This document shows positions 1 to 6,649 of a stretch of DNA of 7,233 nucleotides, piece after piece (within the stretch, counting starts at the first letter, position 1; every line of letters starts with the position of its first letter). Position numbers and translations under genes: made by a program. The notes under the pieces were generated by a model. It saw only the letters and a list, made by a program, of their open reading frames with translations, ran no database searches and had not been told where the DNA came from. Where the stretch lies: assembly GCA_028868395.1 (NCBI GenBank), contig JAGWUO010000056.1:1-7233 (forward strand). The letters are read 5' to 3'. Source of the DNA: Cytophagales bacterium. GTDB taxonomy: Bacteria; Bacteroidota; Bacteroidia; Cytophagales; Spirosomataceae.

Positions 1-1460
1 TATTTCCAAAGGTTTGTTAAGGCCGCTGGGAATAAGATAGATGCGATCAAAATCGCCGTTAAAAATCCGTAAGAGTAGATTTCAAGGGAAGTCAACTCCT
101 GCCACAAATTCGATTTTTCTGCCGATTTTTTGAAATACAATTGGAACGGAATTTTCAAATAATAAAAGAGTGAGATGGCTGTCACTACAATGGCAACAAG
201 GAGTAAAACCAGCAGACCGATAGAAGTCGTCATTTCATAATTTGACCACAATAAACTGAAGTAGGTCATTTTCGCAAGGAAGGTTCCGGCAGGAGGTAAT
301 CCCACTAAAGCAATCAGTCCTGTTAATAAGAAAAAGGCAGGCAAGGGTTTCTCTACACCTAGCCCAGCAAAAGACTTCACTTCGTTTGCCTCGACCTCGT
401 CGATCAGGTAAAAAACCAATAGACTGGCGATGCTGTACAAGAAGCCATAAAATAGAATGGCATCTAATGCCTGAATCGGTTGAAAGAACCAAGCTATCGC
501 TAAAAAACCACCATGCGCAATACTAGAATAGGCGAGGAGTCGCTTGGTATTGTTTTGGCCCAGCGCTCCTAAATTACCGACTAACAAAGTTAGGACAGCT
601 AAAATGGCTAATTCATTGACAAAAGAAACAGGTAATGCTGGTAACAAGCGAACGCCCACAAAGGCTATCGCAATCTTAGGCGCGGTCGAAATCCAAGTCA
701 TCCAAGCAGCCGGCAATTGTTCCATCACGTCTGGATTCCAGGGATGAAAGGGCGCCCAAGACATTTTAAATAACAATCCGACAGCAAAAAGTCCTAAGGC
801 GAAACCGCGCAAATAGGGGTCTGCTACCGAAATTCCTCTGGAGAAATCTACGCTTGTATAGTCTAGCGTTCCCGTTAAACCATAGAGCAAAGAAATTCCA
901 TAAATGAACAAGGCAGAGGATCCTAATCCGAATAAAACATAGGGTAAACTTGCTCGAGAGGATTCTTTACGAAGACTTACTAACACATAAGTTCCCATCG
1001 ACATAAACTCAATTGACAAGAATAAACTCAGGGAATTTGAGCTCAAACTGCTCAATAAGGCACCTAATAAAATGGAAAGGAAACCGGTCAACTCTTCGAA
1101 GGTGAGGGATTTTTTGTGGATTTGGTTCATCAAAATGAGTAAAAATCCGATTCCTAAAATCAAGGTGTTGATGGCATTCGACCCTACATTTGCTTCAAAC
1201 AAACCGGAGGCAAAGGAGCCGGTTGATCCTAATTCATTTCGTTGAAAGCTGAGTGATAAGGCTAATAAAAGGGGTATTTGACAAGTGAAATAGCGCCACG
1301 ATGTGCTAAATTTCTCCGTTTTGCCATGTAAAAATAATTCAATCAACAGACTAAATAAGATCGTACCCGCTACGATCAATTCAGGGATCGCTAGGTGTAA
1401 TCCGGCCGTGATGGACTGGATTCTTTCTGCAAGCTGATTGATATTTGCGAACGACGACAT
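1..1460 (-). CDS. nuoN: NADH-quinone oxidoreductase subunit N (complex I, NuoN), 3' end missing
   Basis: This is an antiporter-like, proton-translocating membrane subunit of complex I, which couples NADH oxidation and quinone reduction to proton export across the inner membrane. The frame reads from ATG at 1460 without a stop to the left edge, giving 486 codons. NuoN proteins are about 460-490 residues, so only a short tail is missing. It is strongly hydrophobic with many predicted membrane helices. The charged residues of the E. coli proton path are present at matching spacing: Glu151 (IEFMSMGTY, like E133), Lys232 (LLFKMSWAPFHPW, like K217), Lys262 (STAPKIAIAF, like K247) and Lys397 (FLAKMTYF, like K395). 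The KRLLAYSSIAHGG stretch from Lys306 is a family hallmark and separates NuoN from NuoL and NuoM. The start lies 8 bp after the uvrA stop, so the two are probably co-transcribed. No other nuo gene is visible. The identification is firm. Confidence 0.93.
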   Translation of the reverse strand, partial: MSSFANINQLAERIQSITAGLHLAIPELIVAGTILFSLLIELFLHGKTEKFSTSWRYFTCQIPLLLALSLSFQRNELGSTGSFASGLFEANVGSNAINTLILGIGFLLILMNQIHKKSLTFEELTGFLSILLGALLSSLSSNSLSLFLSIEFMSMGTYVLVSLRKESSRASLPYVLFGLGSSALFIYGISLLYGLTGTLDYTSVDFSRGISVADPYLRGFALGLFAVGLLFKMSWAPFHPWNPDVMEQLPAAWMTWISTAPKIAIAFVGVRLLPALPVSFVNELAILAVLTLLVGNLGALGQNNTKRLLAYSSIAHGGFLAIAWFFQPIQALDAILFYGFLYSIASLLVFYLIDEVEANEVKSFAGLGVEKPLPAFFLLTGLIALVGLPPAGTFLAKMTYFSLLWSNYEMTTSIGLLVLLLVAIVVTAISLFYYLKIPFQLYFKKSAEKSNLWQELTSLEIYSYGFLTAILIASILFPAALTNLWK

Positions 1461-1468
1461 GGCTAAAA

Positions 1469-4297
1469 TTACAGTTTTTGGCTTAAATAATGAGCGGTTG
1501 GGTTATTTTTCAGGCCTTTCATTTCTTCAGGGGTACCTTGGAAGGTTATATAGCCCCCATTTTCCCCACCCTCGGGTCCTAAATCAATGATGTGGTCGGC
1601 ACATTTGATCACTTCCATGTTATGCTCGATGATGACCACCGAATCCCCTTGTTCCACTAAATCGTTCATCGCTTTTAACAGCTTTTTGATGTCGTGGAAA
1701 TGAAGACCTGTCGTAGGTTCGTCAAAAATAAACAAGGTCTTGCCTTTGTTCGGATTTCCTTTGCCTAAGAAGCTAGCGAGTTTCACGCGCTGTGCTTCCC
1801 CGCCCGAAAGCGAGTTCGACGATTGCCCTAATTTGATATAGCCCAAACCTACTTGGAAGAGCGGGTCGATTTTATCAGCGATCCGAGGTTGTTTATCGCG
1901 GAAGAACTCCACGGCTTCTTCGACGGTTAAATCGAGGATTTCAGAAATATTTTTATCCTGGAATTTAACGTCCAAAATTTCTTGCTTAAATCGGGAACCC
2001 CCACAGGATTCGCAAGGCAGTTTAATGTCTGCCATGAATTGCATTTCGATGGTGATTTCCCCCTCGCCCTGGCATACTTCGCAGCGTCCGCCTTCCACGT
2101 TGAACGAGAAGTGAGCGGGTTTGTAGCCACGCGCTTTTGCCACGGGTAATTCCGAATACAAGGCTCTGATCGCATCGTAGGCCTTGATATAGGTCACGGG
2201 ATTCGAGCGAGACGATTTACCGATCGGCTGTTGGTCGACCATTTCGATGCTCGCAATCTTGTTTGTGCTTCCTTTAATTTCGCGGAATCGCCCCGTTTCT
2301 TCAGTGCCTTGTTGCAATAAACGAAGCATCGCCGGGTACAAAATTTTGCGGATCAACGTTGATTTTCCGGACCCGCTGACACCCGTTACTACCGTCATGA
2401 TGCCTAAAGGAATCGCGACGTCTACGTTTTTTAAATTATTTTCAGATGCACCCGTGATTTCGATGTGGGCCAAAGGCTTACGTCTGAAATAAGGCACCTC
2501 GATGCGATCTTGACCACTGAGAAAACGTAGGGTATGGCTGTCAGTACTTTTGTCTGCCAAAGCTTCCGTCAAATTTCCTTGAAAAATCAAATTTCCTCCA
2601 TGTCGACCCGCTTCTGGACCAATATCGATGATTTGGTCCGCTGCACGCATCACCTCTTCCTCATGTTCCACAACGATGACCGTGTTTCCCATCTCTTTCA
2701 ACATCAGCAAGACCGAAATCAATCGTTCGGTATCCCTTGGATGTAAACCGATGCTCGGTTCATCTAAAATATACATGGAACCCACTAAAGCACTGCCCAG
2801 GGAAGTCGCTAATTTAATGCGTTGAAATTCGCCGCCGGATAAGGTCGAGCTGAGGCGATTTAAGGTCAAATAACCTAAGCCTACACGATCCATGTATTCC
2901 AAGCGGTTGTTAATCTCAATCAAAATTCGTCTAGAAACCTGCTGGTCGTGTTCGTTTAGCTCCAGTTTTTCAAAGAAGGCTTTTGTTTTCGATAAGGGCC
3001 AAAGCACCAAATCGACTAAGGATGTTCCGGCAATCTTCACATAACCCGCATCCATCCGCAAACGCGAGCCTTGGCATTCCGGGCAATTTGTTTTCCCGCG
3101 GTAACGCGAAAGCATCACGCGGTATTGGATTTTATAGGTCTCTTTCTCTAGGTGATCAAAAAACTGTGTCAGTCCAGCAAAATACTTATTCCCTGTCCAC
3201 AATACTTTCTTCTCCGCGGCAGTTAAGTCCTTGTAGGGGCGGTGAATAGGAAAATCAAATTGAACCCCATTACGCAGCAATGGACTTAACCATTCACTCA
3301 TTCGCTCACTTCGCCAAGGGGCGATGGCTCCTTCATAGATGGATAAATCGTGATCAGGAAAAACCAAATCAGGATCTAAACCCAGGACTTTTCCGTATCC
3401 TTCGCAATTTCGGCATGCGCCATAGGGATTATTAAAGGAGAACAAGTTTAAACTCGGCTCCTCAAATACCATTCCATCTAGTTCGAATTTATTCGAGAAG
3501 ACATCCCGCTTGCGACCTTCTATTTCAATCCAACAAACGCCTTCTCCTTCGAAATAGGCTGTTTGCACGGAATCACCTACGCGGAATTGCGTTTCTTCAT
3601 CGTCTTTTTTTGAGACCAAACGGTCAATCAAAATCGCGATTTCCGCGGGTTTTTTCGCGAGCTTTTGTAAATGAGCTGGATCTTCCACTAATTCCTCCAA
3701 AGCAATAATCTCTTCTTGGAATTTTAGACGGGAATAACCTTTCTGAATCAGTAACTGACATTCGTTTTCTAGGCTTCTGTCTTCGTGGTGAACGAGCGGA
3801 GCGAGAATGAGGACTTTCTTGCCATCGTTTTGGGCAATGAAGTCCACAATATGGGAAACCGAATCTTTACGCACTTCTTTTCCAGAAACCGGAGAAATAG
3901 TGCGTCCGATGCGGGCAAATAATAATTTTAAATAATCGTAAATTTCTGTCGTGGTTCCCACAGTGGATCGTGGGTTCTTCGTATTCACCTTTTGTTCAAT
4001 CGCAATTGCCGGCGAAACGCCTTTGATATAATCCACCGCGGGCTTTTCCATTCTCCCTAGGAATTGACGGGCGTAGCTGTTGAGGCTTTCTACGTACATT
4101 CTTTGGCCTTCAGCAAATAAGGTATCAAAGGCTAAAGAAGACTTCCCTGATCCCGATAAACCCGTGATGACAACGAGTTCATTTCGTGGAATCGCTACAT
4201 CCACTCCCTTCAAATTGTGCACGCGCGCACCTTTAATGATGATGTGCGTTTTCGGATCACAATTTTCAATATTATGCTTAGCCTGTGGGGAGTTCAT
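1469..4297 (-). CDS. uvrA: Excinuclease ABC subunit A (UvrA)
   Basis: UvrA is the ATPase of nucleotide excision repair. As a dimer it finds bulky DNA lesions and loads UvrB in the cytoplasm. The product is 942 residues, the usual size. It has two ABC ATPase halves. The first has Walker A GLSGSGKS (46-53), signature LSGGE (486-490) and Walker B with Asp512/Glu513. The second has Walker A GVSGSGKS (639-646), signature LSGGE (830-834) and Walker B with Asp859/Glu860. The second zinc finger is complete (Cys739, Cys742, 19 residues, Cys762, Cys765). The first is incomplete: Cys295 and Cys298 are present, but the partner pair is replaced by Phe271 and Asp274. The frame stays open upstream to 4537, but that part has no UvrA character and lies antisense to the divergent secreted-protein gene. 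The ATG at 4297, beginning MNSPQAKHN, is the sensible start. No LexA-type palindrome is evident in the short spacer. nuoN follows closely. Confidence 0.97.
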   Translation of the reverse strand: MNSPQAKHNIENCDPKTHIIIKGARVHNLKGVDVAIPRNELVVITGLSGSGKSSLAFDTLFAEGQRMYVESLNSYARQFLGRMEKPAVDYIKGVSPAIAIEQKVNTKNPRSTVGTTTEIYDYLKLLFARIGRTISPVSGKEVRKDSVSHIVDFIAQNDGKKVLILAPLVHHEDRSLENECQLLIQKGYSRLKFQEEIIALEELVEDPAHLQKLAKKPAEIAILIDRLVSKKDDEETQFRVGDSVQTAYFEGEGVCWIEIEGRKRDVFSNKFELDGMVFEEPSLNLFSFNNPYGACRNCEGYGKVLGLDPDLVFPDHDLSIYEGAIAPWRSERMSEWLSPLLRNGVQFDFPIHRPYKDLTAAEKKVLWTGNKYFAGLTQFFDHLEKETYKIQYRVMLSRYRGKTNCPECQGSRLRMDAGYVKIAGTSLVDLVLWPLSKTKAFFEKLELNEHDQQVSRRILIEINNRLEYMDRVGLGYLTLNRLSSTLSGGEFQRIKLATSLGSALVGSMYILDEPSIGLHPRDTERLISVLLMLKEMGNTVIVVEHEEEVMRAADQIIDIGPEAGRHGGNLIFQGNLTEALADKSTDSHTLRFLSGQDRIEVPYFRRKPLAHIEITGASENNLKNVDVAIPLGIMTVVTGVSGSGKSTLIRKILYPAMLRLLQQGTEETGRFREIKGSTNKIASIEMVDQQPIGKSSRSNPVTYIKAYDAIRALYSELPVAKARGYKPAHFSFNVEGGRCEVCQGEGEITIEMQFMADIKLPCESCGGSRFKQEILDVKFQDKNISEILDLTVEEAVEFFRDKQPRIADKIDPLFQVGLGYIKLGQSSNSLSGGEAQRVKLASFLGKGNPNKGKTLFIFDEPTTGLHFHDIKKLLKAMNDLVEQGDSVVIIEHNMEVIKCADHIIDLGPEGGENGGYITFQGTPEEMKGLKNNPTAHYLSQKL

Positions 4298-4301
4298 TTT
4301 A

Positions 4302-4309
4302 CAAAAATA
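4302..4309 (-). promoter_or_regulatory. Candidate -7 promoter element for uvrA
   Basis: Read on the minus strand this is TATTTTTG, an exact match to the Bacteroidetes -7 consensus TAnnTTTG. A partial -33-like ATTG lies 18 bp further upstream (4331 to 4328 on the minus strand). The element ends only 4 bp before the uvrA ATG, so transcription would begin at or almost at the start codon. The assignment rests on the consensus match and position. Such short AT-rich matches can occur by chance. Confidence 0.5.
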
Positions 4310-4314
4310 TCCTT

Positions 4315-4322
4315 TAATTTTG
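4315..4322 (+). promoter_or_regulatory. Candidate -7 promoter element for the secreted beta-barrel gene
   Basis: TAATTTTG matches the Bacteroidetes TAnnTTTG consensus exactly and ends 18 bp before the ATG at 4341, leaving room for a short 5' leader. No good -33 TTTG is seen at the expected distance, where the sequence lies in the uvrA start region. Only 5 bp separate this element from the opposing uvrA element, so one polymerase would block the other. Confidence 0.5.
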
Positions 4323-4340
4323 GTAATCAATTTAAGCCAA

Positions 4341-4925
4341 ATGAAAAAACTACTTTTATTCTTTTCACTCTTGACTTTTGTCGGAGTTTCTGAGGTATTT
4401 GCACAAGAACCGGTGGTTATAAAAGAGGAGGGAGCAGAGGGAGATCTGGACGTGGAAAAAGACGTACGTGATTTGCCCTTTCGCCAACGCTTGAATTTTG
4501 GGGGTGGCATCAGCGGGTTGAGTTTTGGAAATCCCACGAGTATTGGGGTTTCACCTATGGTGGGTTATTCGCTGACGAATAATGCGATTGTAGGTTTTGG
4601 ATTAACCTATCAATACTATTCGGCGAATTATGGTTCCTTAGGGACTTATTCAAGCAATTTGTTAGGGGAGAAGATATTCGTTCGCCAACATGTCCCTGCC
4701 TTGAGTCAAATAATTGGTCAAGGATACCTAACCGGTCAGGTAGAGAATTATTCTAATTTGTCCAATAACACGGGGATTTCGTACTCAAATCCCGTCTTAG
4801 TAGGTGTGGGAATTGGGTCTAGAATAGGGCTTAATTTCAACGTCATGTATGACCTAAATTATACTTCAGGTCGCTCACCGTATGGCTCAGCGTTGGTTGT
4901 CCAAATTGGCGGATTTTTCTTTTAA
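4341..4925 (+). CDS. Secreted, probable outer-membrane beta-barrel protein of unknown function
   Basis: I do not recognise this 194-residue protein as a named family. Residues 1-21 form a clear Sec signal peptide: MKK, then a hydrophobic core, then VFA, with predicted cleavage before Gln22 (A-Q-E). An acidic, Lys-rich segment follows (about 26-45), probably a short periplasmic tether. From about residue 50 onward there are alternating hydrophobic/aromatic and Gly/Ser/Asn-rich stretches (for example LNFGGGISGLSFG and GLTYQYYS), and the protein ends in IGGFFF. A final aromatic residue on a beta strand is typical of outer-membrane barrels. The size would suit a small barrel of about 8 strands. 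The ATG at 4341 is chosen because it begins the signal peptide; the longer frame back to 4080 runs antisense to uvrA. It is divergent from uvrA and 78 bp upstream of nrdB. The exported barrel nature is well supported, but the role is unknown. Confidence 0.85.
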   Translation: MKKLLLFFSLLTFVGVSEVFAQEPVVIKEEGAEGDLDVEKDVRDLPFRQRLNFGGGISGLSFGNPTSIGVSPMVGYSLTNNAIVGFGLTYQYYSANYGSLGTYSSNLLGEKIFVRQHVPALSQIIGQGYLTGQVENYSNLSNNTGISYSNPVLVGVGIGSRIGLNFNVMYDLNYTSGRSPYGSALVVQIGGFFF

Positions 4926-4955
4926 AATTTAAAACAATTTTAGCCCTTTATCAGT

Positions 4956-4986
4956 CTTGTATATCAGGTAGAATTTCTTAATTTCG
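4956..4986 (+). promoter_or_regulatory. Candidate nrdB promoter
   Basis: A CTTG at 4956-4959 resembles the Bacteroidetes -33 TTTG. After a 19-bp spacer comes TAATTTCG (4979-4986), which differs from TAnnTTTG at one base. The spacing is right, and the site ends 17 bp before the nrdB ATG. With only 78 bp between the preceding stop and nrdB, read-through from the upstream gene is also possible. No clear NrdR box pair is seen here. Confidence 0.45.
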
Positions 4987-5003
4987 AGTTCAATTAAATT
5001 TAT

Positions 5004-5981
5004 ATGTCAACGATAGCAGTAGAACCCTTATTGGTTGAGGATCCCAACCGTTTTGTGCTTTTTCCGATTAAGCACGATGATATTTGGCAATTTTATAAGA
5101 AGGCGGAAGCGTCTTTCTGGACAGCAGAAGAAATCGATTTATCGCAAGATATTGCTGACTGGAAAAAGATGAACGATGGCGAGCGCCACTTCGTTTCACA
5201 CGTTTTGGCATTCTTCGCTGCATCAGATGGTATCGTGAATGAAAACTTAGCGAATAACTTCTTAAAAGAAGTACAATATGCCGAGGCTAAGTGTTTCTAC
5301 GGTTTCCAAATCATGATGGAAAACATTCACTCAGAAACCTATTCTCTGTTAATCGATACCTATATCAATGATCCGAAAGAAAAAGACCATTTATTGCGTG
5401 CCATTGAGACCATCGATTGCGTAAAGAAAAAGGCGGATTGGGCGTTGAAATGGATCGAGTCAGATAATTTCGTTGAACGTCTAATTTCGTTCGCAGCAGT
5501 AGAAGGTATTTTCTTCTCTGGTTCATTCTGCTCTATTTTCTGGTTAAAGAAACGTGGTTTAATGCCAGGTCTTTCGTTCTCGAATGAATTGATCTCGCGT
5601 GACGAAGGTTTACACTGTGATTTCGCTTGTTTATTATATGCAGATCACATCAAAAATAAATTATCGCAAGAGCGTATCTACGAAATCATTCTAGATGCTG
5701 TAGAGATCGAAAAAGAATTCGTAACGGTGGCATTACCCGTATCACTAATTGGTATGAATGCAGAAATGATGTGTCAATACATTGATTTCGTAGCTGACCG
5801 CTTATTAGTTTCTTTAGGATGTAAGAAGCATTACAATGCGACAAATCCATTCGACTTTATGGAGATGATCTCTTTACAAGGAAAAACAAACTTCTTCGAG
5901 AAGCGTGTGGCGGAATACCAAAAATCAGGCGTAATGTCTGACAAGGATTCGATGTCATTCTCATTAGATGAAGACTTTTAG
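5004..5981 (+). CDS. nrdB: Ribonucleoside-diphosphate reductase, class Ia radical (beta/R2) subunit
   Basis: The R2 subunit holds the di-iron centre and tyrosyl radical that start reduction of ribonucleotides to deoxyribonucleotides in NrdA (R1), supplying dNTPs. The 325-residue protein has every expected residue: iron ligands Asp75, Glu106, His109, Glu167, Glu201 and His204, and radical Tyr113 in ENIHSETY. The radical-transfer residues are Trp39, Asp200 and C-terminal Tyr305. The presence of Tyr113 argues against a tyrosine-less class Ic enzyme. The C-terminus ends SFSLDEDF, which resembles the R1-docking tail of animal R2 (SFTLDADF), and long stretches such as [18 protein letters not shown] read like eukaryotic R2. 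It is cytoplasmic. It starts at ATG 5004, with an AT-rich leader and no Shine-Dalgarno. No nrdA is adjacent; the gene before it is an unrelated exported protein, and a hairpin terminator follows 22 bp after the stop. It is probably its own transcription unit. Confidence 0.97.
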   Translation: MSTIAVEPLLVEDPNRFVLFPIKHDDIWQFYKKAEASFWTAEEIDLSQDIADWKKMNDGERHFVSHVLAFFAASDGIVNENLANNFLKEVQYAEAKCFYGFQIMMENIHSETYSLLIDTYINDPKEKDHLLRAIETIDCVKKKADWALKWIESDNFVERLISFAAVEGIFFSGSFCSIFWLKKRGLMPGLSFSNELISRDEGLHCDFACLLYADHIKNKLSQERIYEIILDAVEIEKEFVTVALPVSLIGMNAEMMCQYIDFVADRLLVSLGCKKHYNATNPFDFMEMISLQGKTNFFEKRVAEYQKSGVMSDKDSMSFSLDEDF

Positions 5982-5998
5982 TCCTCTGACATTTTAAG

Positions 5999-6030
5999 AA
6001 AAAGCCTCGATGAAAATCGGGGCTTTTTTT
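5999..6030. terminator. Bidirectional intrinsic terminator between nrdB and the HupE-like gene
   Basis: A 9-bp stem (6003-6011 paired with 6016-6024, one T-G wobble at 6007/6020) closes on a GAAA tetraloop. A run of seven T residues follows on the plus strand (6024-6030). On the minus strand the A run at 5999-6003 gives a five-T tail. It therefore suits both nrdB and the convergent gene, whose TAA stop (6029-6031) overlaps the T tract. Confidence 0.9.
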
Positions 6031-6589
6031 ATGGCCAACGCTCAAGGATCATGGGCAATACCAAACCGATGGTGATACCTGAAATGACTTGGATATAAGC
6101 CGTTTGCTTCCATTTAAACACGTGAAGGGAAAGGATGGAGGAGGCCAGTAGGAAGGCAACTACGACTAATTGCCCTATTTCTAGTCCTATATTAAAGGCC
6201 AGGAGTGGAGTAAAAATCGAACTTTCTGCACCTAACAAGCTTTGCAAATAATTCGAGAAGCCTAGGCCGTGGATTAGTCCAAAGAAGGCGACCACACCAT
6301 ACTTATACCGTTGCTCAGTTTGAATCAGGTTGCTGATTGCGGCCACTAAAATGGTGCAAGGAATCAAGAATTCTACCCAAGCGATATTTACTTGAATGAT
6401 TTGAAGGGTCGCTAAAGCTAAGGTAATCGAATGCCCCAGCGTAAAAGCCGTTACCAGCCAAAGCAATTTTTTATAATCTGTCACCACATAAACGCAAGTC
6501 AATGAGAGGATAAACAAAAGATGGTCTAATGCGGCCCAATTCAGGATATGTCCGAGACCTAAAGAAAAGTAGACAGAAAAATTGCTCAC
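6029..6589 (-). CDS. HupE/UreJ-family integral membrane protein, putative nickel/cobalt-type transporter
   Basis: This is a small polytopic inner-membrane protein of the HupE/UreJ type, a family linked to nickel or cobalt uptake for hydrogenase and urease; the substrate here is unknown. With the GTG start at 6589 it has 186 residues and about six hydrophobic segments. Conserved polar motifs lie in or near the helices: GLGHILNWAALDHLLF (His14, Asp22, His23), TAFTLGHS (His53), VEFLIP (Glu73), GLIHGLGFSNY (His107) and FNIGLEIGQ (Asn133, Glu137, Gln140). The frame also allows a TTG start at 6610 (193 residues). I prefer GTG because the protein then begins MSNFSVYFSLGLGHI, as I recall for Bacteroidetes members, and because the TTG lies inside a perfect promoter -7 motif. 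There is no internal ATG near the N-terminus. It is convergent with nrdB and divergent from the GMC oxidoreductase. No hydrogenase or urease gene is in view. The family call is good; the substrate is inference. Confidence 0.85.
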   Translation of the reverse strand: MSNFSVYFSLGLGHILNWAALDHLLFILSLTCVYVVTDYKKLLWLVTAFTLGHSITLALATLQIIQVNIAWVEFLIPCTILVAAISNLIQTEQRYKYGVVAFFGLIHGLGFSNYLQSLLGAESSIFTPLLAFNIGLEIGQLVVVAFLLASSILSLHVFKWKQTAYIQVISGITIGLVLPMILERWP

Positions 6590-6607
6590 GCTTCGTTGTT
6601 TATTGGT

Positions 6608-6615
6608 CAAAAATA
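6608..6615 (-). promoter_or_regulatory. Candidate -7 promoter element for the HupE-like gene
   Basis: On the minus strand this reads TATTTTTG, an exact TAnnTTTG match and identical to the element in front of uvrA. It ends 18 bp before the GTG at 6589, leaving a short leader. No good -33 TTTG is seen at the usual distance. The TTG at 6610-6608, the alternative start codon, forms the last three bases of this motif. Confidence 0.45.
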
Positions 6616-6649
6616 GGGATATTCAAAGAGAAAATAGTAGACCTATTCT

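Noticed and set aside
544..747. A plus-strand open frame, and a minus-strand one at 235-492.
   Set aside because: Both lie within nuoN, whose frame holds all family motifs; neither has recognisable protein features.
1464..1471. A possible internal promoter for nuoN (TAATTTTA on the minus strand).
   Set aside because: It mismatches the final G of TAnnTTTG, has no -33 element at the right distance and overlaps the uvrA stop codon.
1927..3249. Several open frames of 65-88 codons on both strands.
   Set aside because: All are shadows inside uvrA with biased composition and no domain or start context.
4080..4340. An upstream extension of the exported barrel gene to 4080.
   Set aside because: This part is antisense to the uvrA start region and would bury the signal peptide inside the protein.
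4298..4537. An N-terminal extension of uvrA by 80 codons from a Met at 4537.
   Set aside because: The extension has no UvrA similarity, is Pro/Ser/Lys-rich and runs antisense to the signal-peptide-bearing gene. UvrA is full length from 4297.
4924..4941. An AT-only inverted repeat (AAAATT ... AATTTT) after the barrel gene.
   Set aside because: A six-base A/T stem is too weak for a terminator and is expected by chance in AT-rich spacer.
4950..4970. A possible NrdR box near the nrdB promoter (around TTGTATATCA).
   Set aside because: It shares only the AT core with the NrdR consensus, lacks the flanking palindrome and has no second copy at helical spacing.
5857..6045. A 62-codon minus-strand frame across the nrdB end.
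   Set aside because: It is antisense to conserved nrdB coding sequence and runs through the terminator hairpin.
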